Assembly: GCA_026419785.1 (NCBI GenBank)
Contig: JAODTK010003788.1
Span: forward strand, 124,001 to 188,000
Origin: Sclerodactyla briareus
Lineage: Eukaryota > Echinodermata > Holothuroidea > Dendrochirotida > Sclerodactylidae
Direction: 5' to 3'
Length of the DNA: 64,000 nucleotides
Position numbers and translations under genes: made by a program. Shown here piece after piece: positions 33,410-45,400 of the stretch (its first letter is position 1; the number at the start of each line of letters is the position of its first letter). The notes beneath the pieces were generated by a model that searched no databases, had not been told where the DNA came from, and was given only the letters and a program-made list of their open reading frames with translations.

Positions 33410-34749
33410 GTGACCATCCAATCCACCCGTATCAGTGTTACCTCGACCTCAATTGGCCCTTCGGAGACCTTTACCGCGTCTTTGTGCCAAATTGAGTTTG
33501 ACCCTGTGTGAGTTGTGAATCAAACTAAATCAGCTGCTGATTTGATGGTGTAAAAAATATGGCACGCTGTTTGTGCAATGTATTATTCCAAATCCCTATC
33601 TGTCAAAATATTGATTAGGTATTCGTAAGCTCATTTTTTTAGCATGTGGGCGGGAAAAGTTTAGTCAATATATATTTATAAATTGTAAGTATAACTCTTC
33701 AAAATTAATTATACTGTGCCCAATCATTTTACCTTATGGTAACGGTTCAGTGGTGATGCACACCATAATTTAGATGACCTCCCTATAGTGAACAGTACAC
33801 AGAATTCCATAGATATATATAGAAGTATGATAAGTAAATGGGGGATGATTTTAGCCTCAGTATTATTTGGGCTTGATCCTCTACCGACAGGCCAAAGTGA
33901 GTCGACTGCATGAGGCAATACTTGGATCTGCGTGGGGAGGGGCAGGGGGGTTATAGCATGCACATATTGCACGCAGTGGGTTGACAATGCTATCCTCCTC
34001 TCTGAATTGAGGGGGGGTTTTAATTATGAAGATTTGGAGGTCAGCGATTCGTTTGGGGTTTAAGGGGGGTGGAGCGTTGAACTGATTATTGTTCACGGGT
34101 AAGTGTATCATGCCGCAAGCTAGGATTAAAATCTGTGTAACCCCCACCCACAATACCACACTACCAAGGTTGACATTTTGATTACCTGTAAGTAGGCATA
34201 ACTTATGTGACTTACTAAGTGACTTAACTATACCGTTACATCTATCGGAATTGATGAAGCACATCACCACATTTGTAAAAATCCAGCAAACTGTGAAAAA
34301 TCCTACTAAGGCGTTTAGACTACTTGATTAGCTTGATTGCATGCATAACTAAACCCCATATATAAGTTCGTATACTCTCCATAGGTGTCATTACATCAAA
34401 CTGGCATACCCAATGCAACTACCGATCGCTAGATCACCTGCGTATCTAAACGTTTGGGTTATTCCATTAATATGTAACATTTGGCCTATTATAATCTGCT
34501 ACAAAAAAAATCAGCAAAAAATGCATTCGACGGTTCAGGAGATATCGTTGTGCACATAAAGAAAAGAAAGCACACACAAACAAACACGGACAACGACGAA
34601 GGCGTTCTACTATGTCTTTCCTGAACAAAGTTAAAGAAGACACTCTAATACTCTATCATTTTCCGAGAAACCTGTATTGGATTATTTTTCAACCAACCAA
34701 CACATTCTCCACTGTTGGTTAGGTACATCGTCTAAAAGGCTTACCCACG

Positions 34750-34962
34750 ATGTGGGGAATTCATCCGATTCGTCGGATTCGACGGGATCCAATACTTCGA
34801 GCAAAACAACAAATTACATCAACCCTTACCATCTCTTTGGTCACGAGGCAGGTCAATTACTTATCCCTCATGGTGGCTGCAGTTCCTTTTGTTTTGATGC
34901 ATCAAACTGTTATGATTCCGGTGAGATTGCTTCAACGTAAACCAAAACCTTTGAGATGCTAA
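34750..34962 (+). mobile_element. Possible DIRS-like retroelement fossil fragment
   Basis: A short frame contains TRQVNYLSLMVAAVPFVLMH followed by PVRLLQRK. This loosely resembles the 'LxGLMVAA.P.V..G.LH.R.LQ' region downstream of the reverse transcriptase in DIRS-type (tyrosine-recombinase) retroelements. Nothing else of such an element, and no terminal repeats, is visible around it. It is a broken relic if real. An overlapping serine-rich frame (34,677-34,940) has no recognised family. Confidence 0.25.
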
Positions 34963-36702
34963 GATTGCTTAGCAAGGAACTCTGCCGAGAATAGTTATTC
35001 CTACACCAATGGAATCTATCTCACGAACACCAAATCGGTTAGAGCATCGTCGGTAAGTGAATTTGCATGAATGAAAGGTTTGTCATGACAAATGTGTCGC
35101 TTTGGACATGATGAAAATAGGATTAAGTTACGACAGGGATTTCGCAAATCTTCATCTTCGCCCAAGTATCTGTAATTTTTTGGTTTAGTTTTTGAGCTGG
35201 CAATACCGCCCGCTGAGGCACACACTATTTTTTTGTATCGGCCGCTGTAGGGCTCGGTGAGATATTGTGGTCAGTTTGTCATTCCACCTATAACTACTTC
35301 GCTGTTGTTGGATCATCAAAGCAACGGTTGGTATAGTAACAACTGAGTGGTTGAGAATCATCCAGTAAGAGATACTCTATGGGTGTCAAGTGACAGCAGA
35401 AGGTGTTTTCCAAAATGTGTCCGTTTGTAAATGCATGCGGGTGTGTTTATGCATGTGCTTTCAATTGTTTTTATTTTTCTACAATGGTTTCGTGAATATT
35501 CTGTGTTTAGAATGGCCGAATTCGTTCATTTTTTCACGCAGGAATCTTCCTTGCGATTGTGAACAAATTACCCAACATTTCTTAAGGAAGACACCATACT
35601 TTGCCGATAAATTTTTATACTAGGATTGTGTTCTAACACACGTTGGTTCTCAACATTATACGACCATTTTCGAATTTGTCGATTCGGAAAGAGAAGATCG
35701 ACATTTTGATTTCTTAGGCAATTTTTAAATTTTCTGATTTCTCGCTGTTTTTAAAGATATTTTTGAAAAAATTTTGAAGAGTTTTCCCGACATTTGAATG
35801 GCTGAATGGTAATAAGTCATAAAAAAGTCCAGACCCCACCACAGGACGCACAGCATATCTACCGTGGTCCCGCTTTTGCAAACACATTGCACGGAGATAT
35901 AAGTCAGTGGATTATAATGAGTGCTCTAAAAAAATTGGGAGGAGGGGGTACATAGTGGTTGTCGAACCACTAGCCGCGCCTGTTTCGCGAATAATGGTTG
36001 TTTCTATTATGGTATTGAGCTTCAACCATTTTGATCTAGAGAAGAAGGATTTGCTAGTTAGCTTGATCATCCAGCAAAATTTGGAGAGCATCATAGGGGT
36101 GACTGGAGTTTGCCAGACTCTAATGGTTTCATAGCTCGGTGCCAGCACGAGGTCCGGGAAATTCTGACTGCAATGATCAAAATTCCATGCTGATTTTGAC
36201 GTTAGAAGGTACTGAAGCCAAGGAGTAATGGTTCTGACCTCGGGAGAGACATGTCGTAGAAGACACTGCTATTTGCAAGGACCACGAACCCCTGGGCATG
36301 ATGGCCTTCCTTCCTGCCTTCACAGATCCCCTATAAGGTGTTTTTTTTTCTAAGAAAAAAACATGGTTGCGTACTCCAACACCCACAACCACTGAAAAAC
36401 CCCATTGCATCCAGAGCATTGGAGAGATGAAAACGTGTGTGAGAATAGTCAAAATACTGGTGCATGAAAGAATATATTTGAAGGAGAGTTATATAAGACA
36501 TGTGTCACTTTTTTTATTTCAATCGATTAATTTGCACTCACACAAAGAATCAAAAGAACAAAATGGAAAACACAAGATAGAAATACCCAGAAAAGTGTAG
36601 GTGCAGGGATAACACGAAAAAGGCTGAAATCAGCCTTATTTCCACTGATGTCCCTATAAATAGAACATGACATAACAACACCAAGGTACCAAGGCCAGAC
36701 GA

Positions 36703-38420
36703 ACTAGTAATACAAAAATATGGAGTCCTCTTTTTCTTCCACAGTATTCATGAGATGCTTCTTGATTGCACGTTTGAAGATATCAAGATTATCAGATTTC
36801 TGTATGGATGGCAAGGAGTTCCACAAAGTACAACCAGTTTAATGGAAAGTATTAATACTATCATGTGTGGCATACCTAGGAGCAACAACTGATGAACTAC
36901 TGGTCCTGATATTATACCGATGAGTCACAGTGATTTTAGAGGTCAGTAACTAAGTGACAATCACTTTAATACACGATAAATATGATTTAACTTCAATTGG
37001 GAAACTCTATACTTGAACTGGGAGCCAATTCGGTGATGAAGCACGAGGGTTCAAGTTTAGCACAAAACGAATGACCTTATTTTGACAAATCTGGAGCATA
37101 TTTCTTGCCCTAGAGGATAGTCCACATGACCAGGAAACACTGGCATTAATCCCATTGTACAAAGAACCAGAGAATTTGCCAATTATCTCCTGGAATTAAA
37201 ATCGAGACAAACATTTCTCCTATACATAAACTTTACCCAAAGCATTAACTTTCTTTATCACATTAATGACATTATGGGCAATAGTTTCACCAGATAAAGC
37301 AAAATCATGCCAGGCTCTCAAGTACTTCACACAGAAGGTGGGGTTCACAAGAATATCATTACAATACACTTCAAGATTGGGACAATTCGTCAACTTCCTA
37401 GAAGTACCAAAAGGTATTGATTCGGTTTTCCCCAGATGTAAAGACTTTCGAGATTTCTACTCAGAGTAGTTCCAATGGCACCAATATCACGACCAGATAG
37501 CAACATAGCGCTACCAGATAGCAACATAGCGCTACCAGATAGCAACATAGCGCTAACCAGATAGCAACATAGCGCTACCAGATAGCAACATAGCGCTACC
37601 AGATAGCAACATAGCGCTACCAGATAGCAACATAGCGCTACCAGATAGCAACATAGTGCTACCAGATTGCAACATAGCGCTACCAGATAGCAACATAGTG
37701 CTACCAGATTGCAACATAGCACTACCAGATAGCAACATAGCGCTACCAGATAGCACCATAGCGCTACCAGATAGCAACATAGCACTACCAGATAGCAACA
37801 TAGCGCTACCAGATAGCAACATAGCGCTACCAGATAGCAACATAGTGCTACCAGATTGCAACATAGCGCTACCAGATAGCAACATAGCGCTACCAGATGC
37901 AACATAGCGCTAACCAGATAGCAACATAGCGCTACCAGATAGCAACATAGCGCTACCAGATAGCACATAGCGCTACCAGATAGCAACATAGCGCTACCAG
38001 ATAGCAACATAGCGCTAACCAGATAGCAACATAGCACTACCAGATAGCACCATAGCGCTACCAGATAGCAACATAGCGCTACCATGCAGATAGCAACATA
38101 GCGCTACCAGATAGCAACATAGCGGAATCGTCAGCGGATTGGATTACTTTACAGGAAACAGCATAGTACATATCATTCACATAAACTGAAAATAAAAGTG
38201 TACCCGAGATGGATTCCTGGGGCACACCGCTGCTTACTGACATCCTAATAGATAAAACACCGTTTATATCAACAGCTTGTTCTCTATCCTTCGAGGTTGA
38301 ACCAAGAGACAGCACTTTCTGACATCTTGCAGGATCTAAGCTTATGTAACATAATATCATGATTGACTGTATCAAAGGCTGTTTGCAGGCCATTTTTTAG
38401 TAAGGGCGAATAACCATCTC
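36703..38420 (-). mobile_element. L2/CR1-like LINE reverse transcriptase, carrying an internal 21-bp repeat array
   Basis: The minus strand reads in order AFDTVNHDIM (~38,360), SVSSGVPQESISGT (~38,230-38,200; GVPQGSILGP box), YVNDM (~38,180), IQSADDSAMLLSG (38,144-38,106; decayed YADD catalytic box), then about 30 copies of the heptapeptide SAMLLSG with frame slips, then GRDIGAIGTTLSRNLES (37,495-37,445), KTESIPFG-like (~37,410), LSGETIAHNVINKVNALGKV (~37,300-37,240), ARNMLQICQNKVIRFVLNLN (~37,110-37,050), and WNSLPSIQKSDNLDIFKRAI then KKHLMNT (36,820-36,745), ending near 36,703. In related elements ADDSALLVSG is followed directly by (K/R)D, so the array sits precisely inside the catalytic-loop coding sequence. 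The element is dead (frameshifts and stops) and 5'-truncated. Confidence 0.85.
37492..38126. repeat. 21-bp minisatellite, about 30 copies, grown from LINE coding sequence
   Basis: The plus-strand unit is CCAGATAGCAACATAGCGCTA, rarely with TAGTGCTA, CCAGATTGC or ATAGCACC variants. On the minus strand it encodes SAMLLSG. Both edges are LINE reverse transcriptase sequence: the ADD codons abut the array at 38,127 and the RDIG codons at about 37,491. A few units have a one-base gain or loss, so the 231-residue open frame at 37,390-38,085 is a by-product. Variants such as CCAGATTGC recur at multiples of the unit, which suggests that blocks of several units were copied together. Confidence 0.95.
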
Positions 38421-38490
38421 GTCACATTTTTTTTTGTTAGCGAAACTATGGTGGAATGATCCCCGGGTACTCGGGTCCGAATGTCCCGTG

Positions 38491-38775
38491 CAATACACGT
38501 ACGCTGGTAACACACTGATACCAATACACGTACGCTGGTACCACACTGATACCAATACACGTACGCTGGTACCACATTGATACCAATACACGTACGCTGG
38601 TACCACACTGATACCAATACATGTACGCTGGTACCACACTGATACCAATGCACGTACGCTGGTACCACACTGATACCAATACATGTACGCTGGTAACCAC
38701 ACTGATACCAATACACGTACGCTGTACCACACTGATACCATACACGTACGCTGGTACCACACTGATACTCAATAC
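38491..38775. repeat. 31-bp minisatellite, about 9 copies
   Basis: The unit contains CACGTACGCTGGTACCACAC followed by TGATACCAATA. It includes the palindromes ACGTACGT-like and GGTACC. Single-base losses occur in a few copies. It begins about 70 bp beyond the recognisable start of the LINE fragment. As 31 is not a multiple of three, open frames of 120-160 residues on the minus strand are artefacts. Confidence 0.95.
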
Positions 38776-38964
38776 CGCAGTACAGTATGGGCCAGATGGC
38801 CGGGCCCACAATCGCGAAATGATACTAAGTTTAGGGGTCAAACCCAAGGAATGCCACACATTCAACCAGTATGACATGTCAATGGGTATGCCTGTAAAGT
38901 AATGTCTCAGTAGTTCTATTTCCATTATATGTACAGGTTACAGGTGAAAAGGGAATGTGTAAAA

Positions 38965-39090
38965 TTATCATTATATTATTATTATTATTATTAATTATTA
39001 TTATTATTATATTATTATTATATTATTATTATTCTTATTATTATTATTATTAATTATTATTATTATTATTATTATTAATATTATTATTAG
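38965..39090. repeat. (ATT)n microsatellite
   Basis: About 125 bp of ATT units with several one-base slips. It could be the 3' tail of an element, but the flanks show no tail signature. Confidence 0.95.
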
Positions 39091-42049
39091 CAGATCGGCG
39101 TTTCTCTGATGATGCAATTAAGCAGAGCAATACAGTTCTGTACAGTGATAATACAACACTGCGACAACAGCATATTGAACACCGGCAGTGACTAAATAGT
39201 CAGCTGGTAATTAGTTTGGTTCTTCAGTAACGATGTTATTTGCAACCTCTTAACACGGTAGGATAACTCCTCACCTATATTGCAGTATATGGGTAATTTG
39301 AAAGCAAGCTACGTTTGTGTGTAGGCATGTGACCCATGTGCTGGAGTGTGGAATATCAAAATTTTGAGTTTCACTCACTATGGATGTACTGGACGGAGTC
39401 CAAGCATTTATATTATCTAGGAATTCGACAATAAAAGTTCTCTATGGAATTTGGATTTATACAACCAGCGTGACTAACGAAGCTTCATGCTACATCCATG
39501 TCGTTACGGATGTTTGCTGGATAGCGTTATCCTTTTGGCGACTACCATGCTCTGTAGTGATTCAGTGCTAGTGTTAAATTGCGTGGTTACAAATGTATGA
39601 GGATGGAGGAGATATAAATACTTTTTCATCAGGAAATAACGGAACAATACAGAACAAATTTATTCACTCGATGTTAGTATGAGCGTGTTGCTCTTCCGCC
39701 ATGTGTGTTTTTGTGGAGGAATTCCTTTTTTCGGGTCCGCCATGCAAGGATAGTAACATATGTTAGGATGGGTGGGTTCATTTGCACCAATCCGTAACGA
39801 TTACGGCGAAGCACACACAAACACTATAGAATGTTGATATCGGTACAGTAGCAGGGATTAATCAATGAACACGAAGTACACGTGTACAAGTTGAATAGAC
39901 AGATAGATGGCAACTCAACTGGATACTGAACTTTCGTTTCAAACGACTGACGTAGTTATATCACAGCTAACAAGGAACGGAGCAGAGTCTCGAGAACTGA
40001 TGGTCGTTACGAACAAAACGAAAACATTAGTTAAAGTAAAACAGTCGTATTTTCTGATGAGAAGTTTTCGACAAGGGGATTTTTACAATTTTGAAGGGAA
40101 ACGCATTTTGGAAATTCTACGTTCTTGCATCGAATATGCTCACAATAGTGTGTAAAGGAAATTACGTTTGCTGTACTAATAACCTTCTTTTGGCATTATA
40201 GTTCATCACTCTGTGCATTCATTTTGCGTCCCGAACGATAATGAGCACCCAAGACACATAGAGTTGTGCTTTTGATCTTTCCGTGTTAAGAATGAATGAA
40301 AAACGTGCTGCCTGGACATTGTGCTTGAAACATACTGTGACTAGTATACTATATTGCGTGAATAAATGGTTGCACATTTTATTGTACATACAACATTTAT
40401 GGTTTTTGTCTATTGATATAAATATGATCTCTGGAGCAATTTTCATTATTTGAAAAATATGGAGCAAATTGCGCGGCCTGATGATACACCTCGTTATCCA
40501 CAATAACTAAGATCTTTCTTCAGTAACAAACATGCCATTTACCATATTCGTTTTTTTTTCAGTACAAAGCTTGTTCAATTATGAACGAACACACTTACAA
40601 GAAAAACGCATACACAATTGTCCATAGATAGAACCTACTAATACCAGCAACGTTGTGCCTATAGAGACGTTTAATTGGTTAAATTTGCATTAGTCAATAT
40701 GTGACGTACCTTAAATTACGCCCAGTCTTCGAGCCAATCGCCTTTTCAAATGACTTGTTTGGGAATCATAAACTATTTGAACGCGGCTTTCGTAGTCACC
40801 ATCTCCGAAATCCATAACAAAACTGGTCGGTCGTTTGTTTTGCAGTTCTCAGCCACTTATTGCTAAGAAATACCCCGTTTTCTGACGCAACAGCGCCTCG
40901 CCTTCCCCCACGACAAGCTAGAAATATCCGTTCCGACGCAACAACGACTCTCCTTCCCCCGCAACAAGCTAAAATACCCGTGTTACCGTACCGACCCATC
41001 AACAACTTGCTACCCGCCAACCAATCAATTCACGTCTGAGAATACAACCATTAATAATTAATTTACGACACCACGGGTGGTCTTACCTGATTTACATCGG
41101 TATTACGCAACGTAAATCTCGGCCCCTCTGTTGCGCGTCGTTTAACTGTTTATGGTTTGCGGTGCACTAAAATATTACATCGATAGGCTCTAAGCACGTG
41201 AGACAACGCGGGGACTTCCTACCTCGACAAACCTAATCGAATATTGGAACGATTGGTTAGAAAGCTGTCAGCAGTCTGTGTGACGGCGCTGAATCTGTGC
41301 TCGGCGAACGACGATAGTGTGAGATCATAACATCTCGGTCACTATTGCCCGATTGCCCCTATACTCGACCATCACCATATATCTAAAAGTGTCCACCAAA
41401 GGGCTCGCTCTTAGTACGCCACGAGAATATTATTATTATTGTGTTCGCCCTGCGTCGTCGAGTTACCCTCATCTAGCGGCCCGTTTGATAATCAAGCTCT
41501 TTGGTTTTTTCTTCGCCTTCACCTCACGGCCCCGCTCCGAAGAGTGACAACCATTAAGCGCTATGTCCCCCCAAGTCGCAGGGTTGGGAATACAGTTTCA
41601 ATACATACACTGGACCTTCGTCGTTCGTCACGGGTGCAAACTTTATGTTTTTGATATCTCTGATTTTATACATTGGACCTATCATCGGTGGAAGCATTCC
41701 TGCCAATTGTTTATTGTTTAACATTATCGTCAGTGATTTTTATTGTTGGTCACCGTTTTATCGACTGGATTCAAGAAAAAAGATTCATGCAAATTAAAAA
41801 TCACCGGTGTCCTCTTTTGTCCCCCCCATCAAAACGACCAAATTTGAAACACGAAAACGAAAACAAGTAGAAAGTACAGGATTTAAGATTGACAGACGTG
41901 TATGCGTGCGGTTGTTTCAACGCTCTGTTAGGCAATTTGTTCACAATTCGCGATCTCCTAAATAAATTCATGTCTGGGCTAATCCCCAATCCTCAGCTTT
42001 GTCCATCCGGTCTTTCGAACTATCCCTCGTATCGATAGGGATATTATGG
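39091..42049. other. No gene recognised; one small tandem duplication
   Basis: Only short open frames. An imperfect duplication of about 52 bp lies at 40,875-40,977; both halves contain GACGCAACA, CTTCCCCC and CAAGCTA. From about 41,100 the sequence becomes richer in CpG, leading into the CpG-dense stretch at 42,050-42,480. Confidence 0.45.
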
Positions 42050-42480
42050 CTAGAGGAAGTTCGATCGCGCGTTCTCCGAATCGGGACCTCCCGACCCCCC
42101 GTCTCCGGCGATGACCCCAACTGAACCAGGCGTCGGTCACACAGCGGCCCCGACGGACACTACAGCACTGCGCTCAGTAATATGCTTCCCGGATCAGAGA
42201 AAACTCCGCCCGGAGAAGGCTCCCCGGAAGAACTCTCCCCCGACGGGATGTCATACAGACACCGCGCACTAGCGCGAACCGCGCGGAGCGCGACCGGACG
42301 CATAAGCGTCACGCGCGTTACCGCTCGCAGGGAATGATACCCAAGGAGTCCTAAGGAACAAAAGCTTTCTAGAGTGAGACGCTGAGGCTGGCCACGAGTT
42401 ACATCAATCCCTTGGGACACACCTCCTACTGCCGGGATGATGATATCGCCAGACCGTGTATGCACCGCGCCATGATGACC
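42050..42480. other. CpG-dense, GC-rich segment
   Basis: CG dinucleotides are far denser here than in the AT-rich surroundings (for example CGATCGCGCG, CGCGCGTTACCGCTCGC). An open frame of 101 residues on the minus strand (42,160-42,465) has no recognised family. It could be a CpG-island-like regulatory region, part of a decayed GC-rich retroelement, or a rare foreign or processed segment. No TATA box, ATG exon or element end decides among these. Confidence 0.35.
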
Positions 42481-45400
42481 CAGGAAGCGAGAAAGACCAA
42501 GGGTTATTATGTACTTCTGTCTTTAGCAAGTGCGCAATAAATTCATGTAATTAACAAACTTCGTTACCACCTACCGGCACTCTTAATTGTTCGAATACTG
42601 TATTCTCGGACTTCACGACATTCACAATATAATGAATTGAACAATATAAACATCACTGTATACCAGTGTTTAGGAACTGAACACGTTTCAAACCAATTTC
42701 GCCATCACATTTGACACGACTGGAATAGTGATTGCCACGAGGACGTAACGTGACTATTGAGTTAGCCTATGGACAAAAGCATCAATTTTAATATGTGACT
42801 ATTCATAAGAAGAACAGAAGTCGTCATTTTGCAATCATAGACGTGAATAAAAAATTTTATTCTATTGTCACACAAATGTAGATGATTGTAACGGCCATGC
42901 AGGTTTTGGGAGGTTGTTGAATGACCATTAACTATTCAAAACACTATTCATCAAAGGTGTACCAATAACTCCAGTTTTGTAGGCCTAATAGTCAGTTCAG
43001 TCAGTTTACTCCAAGCAACGTGTGGAAATACATGTACTTGTGTTCGTCAAATTTTGAGTTGGATTACATATAGGCATATCCCTTTAATTCTTTTTTTATT
43101 ATATTTTTTTGAGGTCGAAAGCCTAGGATTTCAAAACACTGTAAAATGCATTACACAATGTCAAATTCCCACGGAATATATTTAATTACTAGTTTATTGA
43201 CTGAACATCTTACAGTTTAATAGCGTGGAACAAAATGACAGACAGAAGTTAACGGAATTCCATAAGAATATTCCAAATGTAAATGAACCCTATTTATATT
43301 ATTATTGTTCTCACTTTGAAGTGTGAATGAAAACAGACAGATTAACCAGTTAAACAGTTAACCAAGTTTCTAATTCAACTATACGAAAAAAATAGACAAA
43401 TATATTAATTTACTATTAATTAGAAATGATAAATTCCCGTCAGAAACCACCACTTTCGACCATAGAGCCCGGTAACACCAGTTGGCTATTCTTAACCTGT
43501 TAACACATATCAAGTGACCAGATTATCTAAAAACTAATCAGTGCCGAATGATTATCAGCGCTTGTGCATGGTTGGATACTCAGGAAGTTTCAAGGGAGAA
43601 ATTCACACAAAAATAGAAAGTAGAATAGCAAATGTTGAGAGACATATTCCATGTCAAATACTTGCATGAAAATCAAACCTATCTCTAAGCTTGTTGCAAT
43701 GTCAGATTAACCAACCTGCCAACTATAGCTCAAGATTCCAAATTATGCCAAATTGTATTTCCATGTTCCCTTATTCATTTACACGGGCAGGACAGGGAAC
43801 CATATGAAGAATTCGATCCTTACTCAAAATACATATGCTAAGACTTAAAACTGAGGAATTATTCAATTGTTTAGCTTTAGATTACTAGCTTTTACAAGGG
43901 CCATCATAACTTTGTATTAACCATCAAAATGTGGTTCCATTGTAGTTTCTGCATCATAGTTACACGGAAGAACAATTGGATGCCATGAAATGTGAAAATT
44001 CAGAAGATGCACGCATTTCTGAAAACGATGGAAATGGAACCTTAAGAACACCATTTTCAAAGATTTTAGGTGATACAGAAAGATAGAAAAGAATGAAAAA
44101 TGTTTCACACTCACAATCATAATTCTTACTTCGGCTCTGAAACTAGTATATCATAACGGTACCACCAATTTATAGAATCATGAATATGTAAAAGAGGACA
44201 TGAATTATTTTACAGTATTAAAGAGGCATTATCGTTTAGTAACAAAAGGTTTGCCCGACGTAAAAAATAAGAAAATCGATGTCGATACGATACATCGTAT
44301 GTATTTGTTACTATAAAATCGGTTCCGATGTACCGCGAACGATTAATCGTCTGAAGTAAAGTATTAAATGCTATCTTCTACGGGTACAGCAGAGCTTGGA
44401 TTTATAGCGAATACTTTGTAAGTAAACGCCATGACATCCGTCACTTAGTCACAACTGTCGTCACGTCACTCTGTGATAATTCAACACTGTGATAGGTTTT
44501 TAATCCAAATTTAGGTAGACCCATCGAGTTGTTACATTATACTTTGTTTTACAGATAAGTTTAAATGTGCCAAGTGTTATCTAAGGTCTATTATATCTAA
44601 ATGATCAGGTCCAATTTTTTTCGAAATCTTAACATGACTGAATGTATAAGTATAGTCGCATACCAGCCTACGTAAGCTCATGAACGAACCGCATAGTCGA
44701 TACAATCGCACTCGACCAGGCACTAGCTAGAAAAAGCTACAAACTGTGATATGATATATAATGACTTGTTTGCTAACTTGAACCTTTGACCGTATCAAAC
44801 AATAATATGTTATGAAAGAAATTTGACAGTATTTATGAGCAGATAAGAACCTTCAATCAAAAAGCTGCTGAAATAAAGATAAGCGCGGGCCTCCTCAGTA
44901 CAAGAGCATAGAAAGACATGTAACTACTGATTAATTCAAAGAGCAACATATTGTGTTCTGTGTAACAAGTCTTCCAAATAACGATCGGATAGTAGCATTG
45001 TAAGTAAAGAAGTAATATGTCGTCGCTTCTCAAGATTTTTCGAAGAAAAACTATTTTATTAGGGGTTAATTATACAGACCGGTTTCTATATTGTTTACCA
45101 CAGGCCTAATATGTGAATGACGCGAGATCTTGGCCGGAAACCCCACGATAGCCTAGCAATACCGACGACTATTATGCGAGAAATGTTACTGCGTTGCAAT
45201 CCTCCAAGATGAAGGAATTCAACGAACAAGCGAGAGCCTTTCTGACAATTGAGAAAAATTCGGAAAATATAATTTAAGAAACGTTCGCCACTCGAAAACG
45301 AAACAGATTGAACTTTAATGCGCAAATGAATATCACTTATTAATGCATTTTTTTCTTGGGTGAGGTACAAGTGGCCGTATGAGTGATGCTCTTATTAATT

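Larger units (their letters stand above)
31311..36702. other. No host gene recognised; scattered element remnants
   Basis: A long stretch with only short open frames. It contains the tRNA-like segment at 32,438-32,503, an orphan hAT-type terminus at 33,399-33,409 and a possible DIRS-like fossil at 34,750-34,962, each listed separately. Near 34,545-34,605 a 'GATATCGTTGTGCACA...CACACACAAACAAACACGG' stretch resembles the CA-rich ends of marine invertebrate repeats, but no second copy is in the window. Confidence 0.45.

Noticed and set aside
37390-38085. 231-residue open frame on the minus strand
   Set aside because: It is the 21-bp array read through several slips; only its last ~35 residues are LINE sequence.
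38372-38925. Minus-strand frames of 121-159 residues rich in YWYQCGTSV
   Set aside because: Translation of the 31-bp minisatellite in rotating frames.
40796-41020. Minus-strand frame with two similar 'ACxGGRRxxVASE' blocks
   Set aside because: The similarity reflects a ~52-bp DNA duplication; no family is recognised.
42160-42465. 101-residue minus-strand frame as a gene
   Set aside because: Open mainly because the sequence is GC-rich and poor in stop codons; no domain recognised.
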